DNA from: Caprimulgus europaeus
Taxonomy: Eukaryota > Chordata > Aves > Caprimulgiformes > Caprimulgidae
Length of the DNA: 64,000 nucleotides
Reading direction: 5' to 3'
NCBI GenBank assembly: GCA_907165065.1
Contig: OU015527.1
Location: forward strand, 20,225,686-20,289,685
Shown: in pieces, positions 24,650-37,700 of the stretch
How the letters are laid out: each line of letters starts with the position of its first letter
How positions within the stretch are numbered: the stretch's first letter is position 1
Translations under genes and position numbers: made by a program
Notes under the pieces: model-generated
Seen by the model: only the letters and a program-made list of their open reading frames with translations
The model's database searches: none
What the model was told of the DNA's origin: nothing

Positions 24650-27600
24650 GTGAGTTATAATACGTAAAATAAGTATGTCTAATAGAATCCTTGCTTTCCG
24701 ACCAGCCAGAAGGGAGTGGTTTTCTGAAGATGAAAATAATAGAAAACTTTTTTTCTTCTCAGTTGTAAGCTGCTGACAAGATAAAGAAAAACTGAACAAT
24801 TAAATAAAACAACCTGTAAGATTGTGAGAAAGATAACTGTCAATATTGGGAATTTTTACTTAGTCACTTGAAATTTGTTTTTATTTGAGTTAATGCATCT
24901 AACTTCCTAATGAACCACTGTTTTGCAAAATTGAAAACCAATTTGTGTAGAAAACTTTTACCTGTTGCCTACGATGTTAGAACATATACAATGAAATAAG
25001 CATTTTTTTCTCTGAATAAGTATTTTGCATTGCAGTAATAGGAAAGCTGAAAGTAGAAAGTAGCCTCTTATGAAAGTCTCACGCTCTTTCCTGCATAGTC
25101 TTTGCCAGATTAAAAACTTTCTTACTTTCAGCAAATATTCCTTAGAATTTACACAGAACAAATATTGACCACATGTGGTTTGAGGGTTTTGTTGTTTTTT
25201 TTTAGTTGATGTGGATTTTTTTGTTTTTTTTCCCTTAGGAACATCAACACCCATCCACCTGAACTGCCAGTAAACCATAAGCTGTGCTTTTACAATTATT
25301 ACAGCTGTCTTTGCCCTAATGAAAATACCCTAGATTGTAATACAGTGTTGATAACATTAATGGACACAGGCTCCTGTTGCTGCATTGTGAATAGCATGAC
25401 ACTGCTTTTTGAAGAACGTTTTAGTGGATAATGGAGCATGGCTTTGGCACAGGAGTCTTGAATATAAGTTTTGAAAGTAAAACTTAATCTTGTGTCACTC
25501 AATTGCTGTTATTAAATTTTTCTCCTGTTACTAGGTTGAACTAATTTATATTTATGTCGTATAAACATACCAGGTAGCATTTCTTTATAGTGTGCTTGAG
25601 TTAAATGCTCAAATTACAGATTTTCTAGGAAAGGCTCTAATTTCACACACTGCAATTTTGTATCTGCATTGTGCATGACTCAGCCAACTTCTTCTAAATC
25701 CAGAAGTTGGTAAATGTTACTGGTTGGTTTCTTTATCAGTCTTTGAAAGGAAACGTAACTTTTTGTTTTTGTAGTTTTGTCATATGCTTGTCAATGGAGG
25801 ATGGAAAAACTGGTCAAACCTTTACATTTCTTCCATAGCTGGAACTTGTCTGTCATGCCATAAGTTTGCATTAATTTGGAAGTCAAATTGCTGTCTGAAG
25901 TTTATTGCTGCCATTGCTTTAGGTTTCATCTTGTGTTGGTTCTTACAATGAGATTCTTGATTTAACTCCTGGCCCATTCTCTTATAGTCGTATTAGTAGG
26001 GAGCTGGGATGTGGCAGAGCACATAGCTCCTGAAGGGGTGAAGGGTCTCTGGCCCTTTTGAAAAAAAAGATGCTCACCTACTTGGATAGTCAAAGGCAAT
26101 GAACACAGCTTTTGTGTAAGTAGCTGTCTTAACTCCAATCCTTGTTATAGTTTATAACTACTTTGCAGTTCCTCATTTATTATGCTTTTGAAACTTCTGG
26201 GGACTGCAGGCTTTTCATGTGTATTCACAAATATGTGAGTGTTCTGAAGTATTGGTTTCCATCAACTAGCTTGATTTGACTGTCCAAAATCACATGTAGG
26301 AGCAGTTTTACTACAGATCATAATGGAGCAGAATTTTGTCCTGATCACTTATAGATGGTGAGATGCCTGTAAGATATTTCTACCCATATAGTGTTGTAAT
26401 ACTTTGCCTTAGAGGGAAGTTTTTAAACATGTGTAAAAAATACTGCCCACTGGGTGATATAAACAAGGATTTTGTTTCTATTTTTTGAATATTTCCGTAA
26501 GACTAGGATTATTTGTCCAGGTGCAATTTGTTGACAAAGATGTCATTTTCATTCAGGGGCATTATTGAACCTATATTGTAGAAAAAGTATTAATACCAAC
26601 AATTTTACTAATGGAAAGAATTATCTTCATCTTTAGATCACCTTTTGATTAGTCAAAAGATGACTACACTTTCAGGAGAGTAGAGGAGGTGGCAATTACC
26701 AAACTTAAAAACCAAAGCCTTATGACTATGATGTTAGAGTAGTTTAAAAGAAGTACTGATAGTCAACATGCTGCCAATTAAAAAAAAAAAAAAAGAGCTA
26801 CTGTAAGTCTTATAAGTAATTTACTTTAGGGATAAAATCTGTTTTGTATCAAATCTGGGAGTTACTTTTAGGCTCTTACTATGGTATAGCAATTAGTTTA
26901 TATTTGTGTAAGTGAGATAGAAGAGTAGATTCTGGATTTTAGTAAAATTATTTTAGTCTTCAGAGGAAAATTTTTAAACAGATGGAATTTACATCTAGGA
27001 TCTTATGGGATTAATTTCAATGTATTTCAATTTAACTGCAACTTTGTGAATAGATTTTATGGAATTTATTTCACTGCAGTCCATTTTGAATTCTGCAGAA
27101 CATCTGTCATATGCTGAGGCACCTGACCACGGATACTTAACTTGCCTTTAAGTGAAAAGGTGTTTTTGTTCATAATCCCTTTAGTTGGGCCCTACCAAAT
27201 TTGCCAGCAAAAGTGAGAAATCACACATTTTGTAAACAGGCTATTCTCAATTGCAGAGTGTATTCCTGAGTTAGAAAAAGCAGAAGAAAACACTTTTTCC
27301 TAATCTTTTAACTTGGAGGAAAGAGTAGATAAAGGAAAAAAATTAGTTGTCATGCTTGTTTGTTCCTTTTAAAATTTGCAAAAATAGGTACTGTTTTATA
27401 AGACAAAGCCACTAATTCTCCTGTTCTTTTGCAACTTCCATGTTGGTTTTGTTTGGTTAGGTTTTTTTGTTTGTTTGTTGGTTTTTTGTTGTGATTTTGG
27501 GGGGGGGCTAGGAGAAAGAGAGTAATATCTTCAAAGATAAGATCAAATAATTGCAGCTAAACTCCAGTCCACTACTCCACAACAACCCCTTTCTGCTGAT

Positions 27601-27751
27601 TTGTACTGTGATTGGTGTCCCTTTCTTGAAAATTAACTTGGGGAGTAGCTTAGGTGTTTTTGATGCCCTTCCTTTTTGCTTCCCTTCTCTTACATACTTG
27701 CTGCTCACAGAACTTCCTCTCAGTGGGTACAGGTAAGAAAGGTAATCTCTC
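24650..27751. other. DTWD2 intron, unique part
   Basis: No gene or transposon is recognised. There is an A-run at 26780-26794 and a G/T-rich tract at 27441-27507 ending in nine G. Confidence 0.5.
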
Positions 27752-28312
27752 TGTCCTGGTTTTGCTGAGACACAATAATAAAATCTGTGGTCAGAAAACC
27801 TGCATTTTAAGAAAACTGCAGCAACCAATTAGATGAGAACAAAGTTGATAAGACACTTTGTTTTAGTTTGTAGCCTGCCATAGATTGCTGGTTTCCAAAG
27901 TGATCAAGATAATTAGCAGTTTACAGTTAGCCAGGTGCTAAGGCCAAGAGGAGTGAAATCCAGGGCAGCTGACCCAAGCTGGCCAACAGACATATTCCAT
28001 ACCATAAATGTCATGCTTACTATAAATTGGAAAGTTTGCTGGGGATGACCCACTTCCTCTATGGTCATCATCCCTGGAGATTGATGAACCACTTCCTCTT
28101 GCCCATCATTCTGCTCCTGTGGCCTTCTCTCCCACTTGTTGTGACCATTGTGCTTTGGTCATCTGAGTATAACTTTGTGTATTTTATATTAGTAGTATTA
28201 TTAACATTAGTTCTTCCTGTTTCATTTAATCTGTTTTCATTTCAACTGACAGGTCTCCTTTCCTTTTCCCAGTTCCCTTGGCTAGGGGTGGGTCATTGGG
28301 TAGTAGAACCAC
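27752..28312 (+). mobile_element. Decayed solo LTR, ERVL-like
   Basis: It begins TGTCCTGGTTTTGCTGAGAC. It contains the diagnostic ERVL-LTR block gacccaagctggccaacaga, the phrase atattccataccata, a TATA box (28021-28026) and the later ttcatttcaactgacaggtctcc region. The 3' end is degraded and no target duplication could be found, so the right border is approximate. Confidence 0.75.
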
Positions 28313-30150
28313 TGCAAAATCTGGAATACACAGAAGTGTATTGCACATTTTCTAAAGGCAGTTTTTTTGTCCAGTCATTTTAAAACTGACTTAAGTGATT
28401 TACTTCTCTTGTGTAACTCGACTTTGTTTGAAGTTCATGCCACCTTCCTCTGTAAAGCTGAAACCTGATCATTGTTTCAGAATTTTTTTTTTCTGCTGAC
28501 AGTTAGACCATCTTTGGTTTTTCAAAGTTCAGTTATTTGAGCATATTCCAGGTGATTTCTGCTTTATGGCACTTAACTACTACCTCTGTCTGCCCATACT
28601 CAGTGTTTGTGGCAAATCAGATCAGTAGGAGCGTTATGGTGTGAGAGAGGACTGTGTGTAGGTAATCCATTTTGTTATCTGCCTCTTCTTCTAGATAGCG
28701 TAATCTTTGATTTCTCTTTCATTGTGGTGTTGAGAGTAGTTTCTGGCTGTTACTTGCTCAGCTTAGATTACTGGTATTTCATAATAATAATTGCTGTGGT
28801 AGAACCTCTTTCTTATCCCATGTTGCAAACTATAAAACTTGATTTTTCGCTCATCAGTTATTAACATGTAAGCCAAATTTAAATTCTAATGACCTGTTGA
28901 AATAAAAATAGCTGAACCTGAAAGAAATTGACAGTATTTCCTTGTTTAGGAAAAAGCTAATATTTTGAATATTACTTGACTATGGTATCTGGATTTTTTG
29001 GTAATGATGCTTTATAACTTTATTTGTTTATTAAGACATTTCTCTTTACTTCACTGTTGCACATTATTGCTGAGAAAAATAAATCAGGAGCTAACCAGCT
29101 AGTGAAACAATGGTTAATTACAACAGATAACTCTTGAGAATAATCAAGGGAATTAAGTGACATGGGATGAAGTTCTATTTCCATATGGGAAAGATATTTG
29201 AAATAAAGTATTTTCGCGATACCTTTTTAAACAACTTCATACTGAAATTTTGTTCCCCATGTTGTAGCTCCATTTTGCCTGTGAACCATACTTTTATTTA
29301 AATAAGTGTAAAGAAAATAGTCAATCATGCATAAACCAGCAGAACTCGTTGAGTAGGGAAAAAAGAGACATAGTTGATCCAGATTTGTCCAATAGTTGAA
29401 AAGTTCTTTAAGCTCAAACTTTCAATGTTCCGTATTATGTGTAGAACTAAAAATACTTGTTTTGATGTGCCAAGCATAGTGTTGAGTAAATAAGATGCAG
29501 AAAATGAATAGTACTTCAGGAAGTTCTTCTATTTCTTAACTTTCTGTATTATGATTCAATTAATTTGGTCACATTGACGTAACTAGAACATCACCTGAGG
29601 TGCCTGTCAGAAACACCTGACAAGAAATGTGTCTATGAAGAAAATATACTTTACTGACTTATGAGTCATATAAATTCTTCTTCACCTGTTTCTGATTGCA
29701 GCAAGGGTCTGAGAGTTCAGAAGTGAAGTTATTAATCTGTTCTGTACATTCATTATGGAAGAACTCAATGTTAAAAATAAATTCCATAAAATTATTTTAT
29801 TTTCAAAATCCAAATGCTTTCAACTTTTTGGTTTTTGTCAGAAGCACATAATGTTCTATTTGGCCTTTTGGTCTGAGTGATTCTGTCTTATGGCAAGAAT
29901 GAAAGAATCCATGGGTGAAATTTTAGGGGTCATTTAAAAAGTTATTCAAAGCTGAGGTCCATAGAGACTCTGAAAACTATCAGATCACTAATACTAACAC
30001 CTTGCCATACATATGAGAGTTTACTGTGTTCCTTTTAGACTTTTTCTTATGGTTTATAATTAACTTCTTCAGTTTTCCGGGTGGGACCACTTAATCCTAC
30101 TATATAGTTTTTTCTTTCACATGGCACCCCGTGCAAAAGTCTGCTGGACC
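28313..30150. other. DTWD2 intron, unique part
   Basis: AT-rich sequence with no supported feature. Confidence 0.4.
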
Positions 30151-30510
30151 AGAATCATAAAATCATGGAAGAGCCCAGGTTGTAAGGGACCTTGAAAGAT
30201 CATCTGGTCCACCCTTTTGTGGGAAAGGAAGCCTGTATGAGAATATCTAGCACCTTGTCCAGCCATGTCTGGAAAACCTGCAGTGATGGGGAGTCCACCA
30301 TGTCCCTAGGGAGGTTGTTCCGGTGATTTATTGTTCTCACTGTAAAAAATCTCGTTATATTGATATGAAACCCCTCCCAGTGCAACTTGTACCTGTTGCC
30401 CCTTCTCTCTGCGTGGTTACTTGTGAGCCTCTGTCCTCTTTGTAGCTGCCCTTTAAGTATGTGAACACTGTGATGAAGTCCCCCCGAGCTTTCTCTTCTC
30501 TAAGGAGAAT
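30151..30510 (-). mobile_element. Old CR1 LINE 3' end
   Basis: A minus-strand, diverged CR1 3' piece. It starts with agaatcataaaatcatgg and keeps the pattern ccttgaaagatcatctggtc. The codons for FFTVRTINHRNNLPRDMV can be read on the minus strand (30385-30200). It is more decayed than the other copies. Confidence 0.88.
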
Positions 30511-31179
30511 GGACAAGAGGTTATTGCAGTGCTAGATGAGATAATAGTCAAATATTGAAGATGATGCACCCTTCAAGTCTGAAGAGACTCCAGTGTTTCA
30601 TTTGATTTTGAAGTGTTGACACTTTGAGTTTTATGACACTTGGAGTCTTAAAATTATATCTGCCTTACACTTGAAAGGGTTGTTTTCCTGATTGTGCCTA
30701 TATCCTTGAAATAGTGTTGAAGCAATTGGATTAAACTACTCTGTCTTACATAAATCTCAGTAGAAATCTTGCCACAGCAGTGTGTGGTCACAGCATGTGC
30801 TGTATAAATGTGGTTATAATCCAGGTAAACAGTGATTTAAGCCAATGCTGTTAAGTACTAACTGAATTGAACCTAGCTATATAAATGCTCATATGGTCTG
30901 AACATTTATGGAAATTCAATGTGATGTGGGCTAAATACACCTGTATTTTGGCATTTTACCTTCCTAAATTTTTTTAGGTCTTGTAGTGGAGCACAAAATG
31001 TAATTAGTATCCCTGAGGCTATTAAAGTGTTTGCTTTGTTAAAGTAATGGTCAGAAACATTATGGATCATTTGATTCTTTTAAATGATTCTTTTAAAATT
31101 CTTAAATCCTGCTTAATGCAAAACGGAACTGAAAAAGACTACGAAGTAGGAGAATGAGTGAAAATAAAGAAATGAAAGT
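30511..31179. other. DTWD2 intron, unique part
   Basis: No supported feature. Confidence 0.4.
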
Positions 31180-31767
31180 TCCTGGCTTGTATCAGAAACA
31201 GTGTGGCCAGCAGGACCAGGGAAGTCATCCTGCCCCTGTATTCAGCTCTGGTGGGGTTGCACCTTGAACACCGTGTCCAGTTTTGGGCCCCTCATTACAA
31301 GAAGGACATTGAGGCACTGGAGCATGTCCAGAGAACGGCAACAAAGCTGGTGAAGGGGCTGGAGAACAAGCCCTGTGAGGAGCATCTGAGGGAACTCCAG
31401 TTGTTTAGCCTAGAGAAAGGGAGGCTGAGAGAAAACCTTATGACTGTCTACAACAACCTGAAAGGAGATTGTAGCCAGGCAGGTGTGTGTCTTTTCTCCC
31501 TGGTAACTAGTGATAGAACAAGAGGGAATGGCCTTAAGCTGTGCCAGGGGAGGTACAGATTGGATGTCAGGAAAAATTTCTTCACTGAAAGGGCTATCAG
31601 GCAAGGTAACGGCCTGCCTCAGGAGGTGGTTGAGTCACCATCCCTGGAGGTATTTAAAAGACAGCTAGATGGGGTGCTCGGAGATATGGTTTAGTAGTAG
31701 ATAGGTACAGTTGGACTCAATGATCTCAAAGGTCTTTTCCAACCAGGTGATTGTGTGATTCTATGAT
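31180..31767 (+). mobile_element. CR1 LINE 3' end, young-looking copy
   Basis: A plus-strand 588-bp CR1 3' piece with an open frame (31203-31694) from [16 protein letters not shown] to [11 protein letters not shown] and stop. It is followed by the short 3' UTR and GTGATTCTATGAT. It differs by only about five residues from the inverted copy at 50928-51815. Confidence 0.95.
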
Positions 31768-34700
31768 AAATAAGATACTCTGCCAAGAAACTGTTGGGAA
31801 AGTGAGCAATAATATTGACAATGGTGCACAAAAAGTTTTTTGCTTTTTGAGATAGTACCACTAAATGGTCACAGAGATGGGCTTTCAGTATGCAAAACTG
31901 AAATATTAAACATTTACTGGATATTCTCATTGTTCCCACTGCGGCTTATACTTATACTTGTCCCTACACATCTCTCTGGGTACATATTTTTTTCCTAAAA
32001 CAGTAATAGAACATAATAGTATTTCTTTATTAAAAACCATGAATTACTTTTTAAAGGGAAGATATTAATGATAAAATGGCAGGCAAAGAGTGTTAGTGTT
32101 TTACATGCTTACAATAGGCATTCTGAAAAAGTCCAATTAGAATGAATAGTCTATTTAAGCTTTCTTCTTTGGTTCTGTGATTTTGAGTGAAATGTGTTTT
32201 TACAAAACATTCAAAATATCAGAAGAACTACTGATATTTAATAAGTATATTTAAAAAAAAAAGTTTAAAAAGTTTTATTATTACTTTATATTTACTTTAG
32301 TATTACTTTAGATTTCACTAAGGTATTAAAATGTTTTTAATGTACTATAGGAAATGAAAAACTTCTGCTGTTACAAGCAATTTTGCTCGTACTGTAGGAG
32401 GTTATTACACCAGAAAGAATGGGTTTAAATCATGTCCATGTGATTTTATAGAAACTTAATTTGCCCATAATATTTTCTGGATTTTAAATTGTTTTGTTTT
32501 GTATTAAAATTTTATAGATCTGGAAGCAAAAGTAAGTGTGGCAATGTTTATCTGGAGCCCTCTGTACACAAGTGTGGCTAAAGACATGTAAACTGCATGA
32601 TAGCCTTGAAAGTTCAAGAATGAGTCTTTCAGATGCTGATTGTTAACAGGTTACTCTGCACCTTCACTTCCTTGCAGTGTGCACCTATATAGAGGGTTTA
32701 AGACTTTGCAAAAGCGAACTGTTGGATGTGGCTTATCACTGAAGTGAGTCACAGACTTTCTTTCTGAGAAAGTTCTGAGGTGTTGAGTTATGAAGCAATG
32801 ATGTAAATAATCATACTCTGTGCTCTTGAGCAGACAGCAGGAATATAAAAAAACTTTCCTAGCATTTGCTTCCTTGTACATACTTGAATTCTGCATTGCA
32901 TGGATCACAGCCTTTAATATCTGCAGTTATAACCTGTCCAAATTAACGCTCTGTACATTGTATCTGATCTTTGTTTTAAAAGGAAAAGAATATTCTGCTG
33001 TTTCTACTATTCTTTTTATTGGAATTGCATTGCAATTCTTTTTTTAAAGGGTTTAAATTCTTAGTGAAGATTAAAAATACAGTGGCTTTTGAAGTATTAA
33101 GTTAATAAGTGTATTAAAATATATATTTTTTAAAATCTGATTAATAGTTTGGTTGTTACTAAATATAACATAGCTAGAATCAATATTAGATTTTATTTTT
33201 GTTTTATGTACTAGTTGATGCTTGCTACTATTCAAATCACATGTAGCTGTTTTAATGACATTGTTGGAGTTCTCAAATGGAGGAATCGCCTCTGGGGGGG
33301 GGGCGGGGCAGGGGGTTGAAGTGTGACCTAACTGGCTTTAGTCTCTTAGATCAGGTTTAAAGGTTAAAGCATAAGCTTTGCTCATGCTGTCCTGCTAGAA
33401 CAGTACTAAATCAGAATTTGTGCTATAACAGCAGTCATCCATGTGACAGGTAGTGCTCAGTGAAGACATCAGTTGAGCATGGAGCAGTGCAAAGGCTACG
33501 TTTAAGTGCTGTGTGTAACGACTGTGTATTAAACTAAGTTTGGTCATATTGTGCTGAAATTAACTAGAGGTACTTGTGCAATCTGCTGTCACCTCTTAAC
33601 TCGTTACAATTAACAGACAGGTGGTAAAAGATAATAAAAAACTGTCTGTAAGCAAACACCAGCACCCTTATGGATTAGATTTTGTTCACCCTGTGACTCT
33701 GTTCTGTTTCATCTTTCTCATTGGGCTAGACACCATGGCCAACACTGGAGGGGTTTTCTGGCTTTTTCATATTTCTACACTTCCTCTTATCCTACATTAT
33801 ATTCTTATTTAAATATTCTGTGAATGGCTCTCTATCAGAATAAGGAGGTTTTGTTTCATGTTTTGAAACTTTGGATGGATAATACAGTTGGACAAGATTA
33901 AAATGAGTAGAATGCCATTATATTTGTAATTTAAGAAGGCAGATTTTTGTCCTAGAAAGAGAATGAAGGAGATATGAAAATATCTAAAGCACAAGAGGAT
34001 ACAATTCCTGCAGGCATTATCTGTAAATGAAAAAGAAACTCTTATAACTAAAATTGTCCAACAAATGGCCATTTGAGCTTTTAATCAATGTTCTGTGGGT
34101 AGGAGCTATTTTAGTAATGAAGAGATTAGCAATTCTTAACTGCAAGATATACTATACTACAAAGACAGAATAAATTGGAAGTATTAGAAGATCACATTTA
34201 ATTGTGTTCTTTCACAGCTTCACTGATTTTAAATAACACAAATTGCTATATTGAATGATTTTAAAGATATTGTGGGATATTTTAATAAACTTTGGGTTTT
34301 TAAAATTAGTATTAAAATCTAAAGATCTTAAATGAAAAGCTCTTTTAATCAACTGCTCAGTCAGCAGAGCTTTTTTCTTTGAAAAGAGTCTTTGAAGAAA
34401 TTTCAGTTGAGCTCTTCCATAAAGTCATGTATTTATGAATCTAACATATTTGATCAGAAAAATTTAACTTTTTTCTTTGATACAGAATCATTATTATTGT
34501 CTGGAACCTTTAGAAATGATAAAGGATGAACTGAGACAAACTTTATAGCAGAAACTGTTGAGACGCATGGCTTAAGGTGACTTTCATAGTTTTTTATATG
34601 ATTACATTGGTTATGTCTTGCACTCCATGCGCTGGCACCCTCTAGAGAAACACATTGTCCCAAGATGTTTTGCATAGCCACAACTAAGGAAGAGGCCACA

Positions 34701-37700
34701 AGCATTCGAGTAACTTCTGTGATTTCCCAGGTTCTGTACTTGATCACATTCCCTGTTTTATTTTAGATTTCCACTCAAGTGCAAGCTGTTTCAACAGTTC
34801 TCCTCATATCACTTTATTTTTAGAATAATATTTTTTTTTATTCAAGTAATTTGTCTTCAGCTTATCAGAAAGCTGAAGCAAACTTTTTTGACCTCACCAC
34901 TTGAAAGTTCATTTGGCTAAAATGTTTTATAGAAACTATTTTTTTTCAGATATTTTGGTGAAAGTTTCTGCTATTCATAAAGATACTTAGCAGCCATTTT
35001 GGATGAGTGATGGTTCTGCAGAGTTAATTATAAATCAAGAGGCAATTAGATGTTCCTTATATTTAAAAGTAAAATTTTAAAGGTAGCTCTCAGCATTTAA
35101 GAAGAAAAAGTAGCACCAGAGTTTGCTTATCTTACTCCTGTGACAAATCAGTTACATGTATTTAAGTTGAGTTTACTTAGTATTTTACTGTGCAAATAAA
35201 GGATAGCAGACTTTGATCACTAGTTTTAAAATTTAATTCCACAGTCTTTCTCATGCCACTGAGCAATCGCTAAATATTTGTGTAAGAAACTGCTGAATAG
35301 TGTGAGTAGTGGCTTTCTTGCAGTCCTTGAGGCTGTGAGTTTGGAAGTTTGATAGTAATCCCCCTTCCCCCTTCCTGTCTCCCCTATCTTCCTGTTCTCC
35401 TCCTGGTCTAGTGTGGTCTTTTTCTGTATGCCTCCTCTCTCCTCCTTCTCTGGCTTTGTTCCTTTTTCCTTTGGGGAGCAGCGCAAGGGTGTGCCTCTGT
35501 CCTGTAGGTGAAGTGAGAAGGTGCCTTCCTGACTTCATCGGACTGCTCCAGCCAGTACGAGTGGGAATGGCTGAGGAGACACATGTAATAGGTGGCAAGC
35601 TATGGGGTATCAGATTTTCCCTTTGAGTTATGTGATTCCAAATGGCCAGTGCCGAGTGCACAAAACAGTCAGCAGGTTGCTCTCAAATGATACCAGGTTT
35701 TTAGTTCCATGTGCATATTCTCAGTTCTGTACCAAGCAAGATGATTTCAGAGAGTTGCTGTTGGTGGAAGCCCTGTTTTGCTGAAATGCTTTTAACTCAT
35801 TTAAACAAAACAAAACAAACCCTGAGGTTTTTATGATGTCTCCCTATAAGTGATGGGCTGTTAGCTCTAGCATCCTAGCCAAGTTCTTCCCAGAGTAATT
35901 AAACATTGTCTTCAATTAAATTTCCTCATTTTTTTCCAATTGAACTGTGTTCTTTGTTGCACAGCTTTATGGGCTTGAAATGAACTGCTAAATGAACTAG
36001 AAAAAAATGTGACCTACAAGTAGGTGAGGTAAGTGCTACTGTATGCTTTCTTTTTTTAAACCTTTTTTTTACAGGCAGTTATTCATATGAGATCTTAGGG
36101 ATCCTGTGGTAAAATGCATTGTCTTAAAGCTACTAAAATAGGTTGCACATTTGCAGGCAAACATAATGGTTTTGAACCAAAACCTTCAAGGCGATTTGTT
36201 TATGAACTTGTTTGTGGCAGTAAGATCCAAAGTTTCAAGGTACCACACAAATATTCTTACTCAGCACTGCATTTGTAAAAGTTTATTTACACCCTTCTCT
36301 CTAACCTTTGTCTGACATTCTCACTCCATGGATAAGATGGGTACAGTCCGCTAAATATGCTTCAATTTACAAACAATATAGTCAGGTTGTTAAGAATGCT
36401 TATTGGTAATTTAAAATACCATAGTATTATAAAACCTCAAAATACTTTATTGTCTTCAGTAGAAAGGAAGGGTTTACAAAATGTGTTACTGGTGACAGGA
36501 AGTTATGATCTTTGACCTCATAAACTGGTTAATTACAAGTGTTCATAGTTGATGTGCTGTCTTCTAAAAAGGCCCTAGAAGTTTGCAGTGTCAAGGTTAT
36601 ATACTGTCTTGAACTTCATTCAAGGAGAGAGAATTTTGGCAATGTATTGGGCCGGGGGAAGTTTTCCTTATTCTCAGCTTCTGAGAAGCTTGGGACAAAC
36701 CTGTATGTTACAATTTGGAAGACAGTGTGGTGAAATATTTATGAAAGACTTTTGTTTCTTTCCCATTATTCACTGACCATCTTGCAGTATGCCTAGGCAG
36801 TTGTCAACACAAACTGCTTCCTGAGATCCCAGAGTTTTGATCTTTCATGAAAGTCAGTCACATCACTATCTGCTTTTAGAATTTTTTGCCGATTTACCTT
36901 GTTGCTCACGTCAAACCTTCATGCTGTACATGTTGAGTAGCACTTAGTGGATTGACATCATGGTTTCTGTGCTGCCTCTGGTAAGTGAGCACGGGTTCAC
37001 AGATGCTTAGGGGAGCCTGAGAGTTAAGTCTTATCAAGCAACTTGCTTGAAATGCTGTCATCCTCAGGACTCTTTGGAAAAGTATTCTCATCCTTCTGTA
37101 GAGTCAGTGAAGGCATGCTCAAACTATTGGCAGGACCTCACTGAGCACTGTATCAGTGGTAAGAAATTAATGCACTGCACTTGGAGTATGAAAAGGAAGG
37201 TAAAGCATCTGTGTTCAAACAAACTGGCTCAAAACACTCTTTTCACTGTCTCTGATTAAAATAACAGGAAAACAAAATTTGCAAAGGTGCTCTTTTAGAG
37301 GTCTACCTGCTTTTCAATTCTAGTGTTGCCACTGGAGTTACTAGGTAGGAGAAGCCCATGGGGGAAAATGAGGGATTAAATGCTAGACAGGAAATTATAA
37401 AATGCCATGTGGTTTAAGGCAAAGTTTATGGCAGACAGGATTGAAATGCAAAAGTTTTAACAGGTGTAGGACATCAAACTGCAGTTGGCAGTAGGGTCTT
37501 CTGTCAGCAAGTCAACTTGCAGCAATGCTGGAATTATCACTACAAAATTGGCAGTGTGCGTAGTTGAGCAGAAGCTGAAATTAATTCTGTTATTTTTCCA
37601 TTAATGATGAATGAAGTAATGGTTAAAGCTGTGTGAATAGTTATGTTGATGTGCTTTTTAACAGGAAGTGTGTTTTGTGATCTACTCCTTTGGTACGCTT

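Noticed and set aside
28027..28383. 118-codon hydrophobic frame
   Set aside because: It overlaps the decayed LTR at 27752-28312. The composition comes from pyrimidine-rich LTR sequence.
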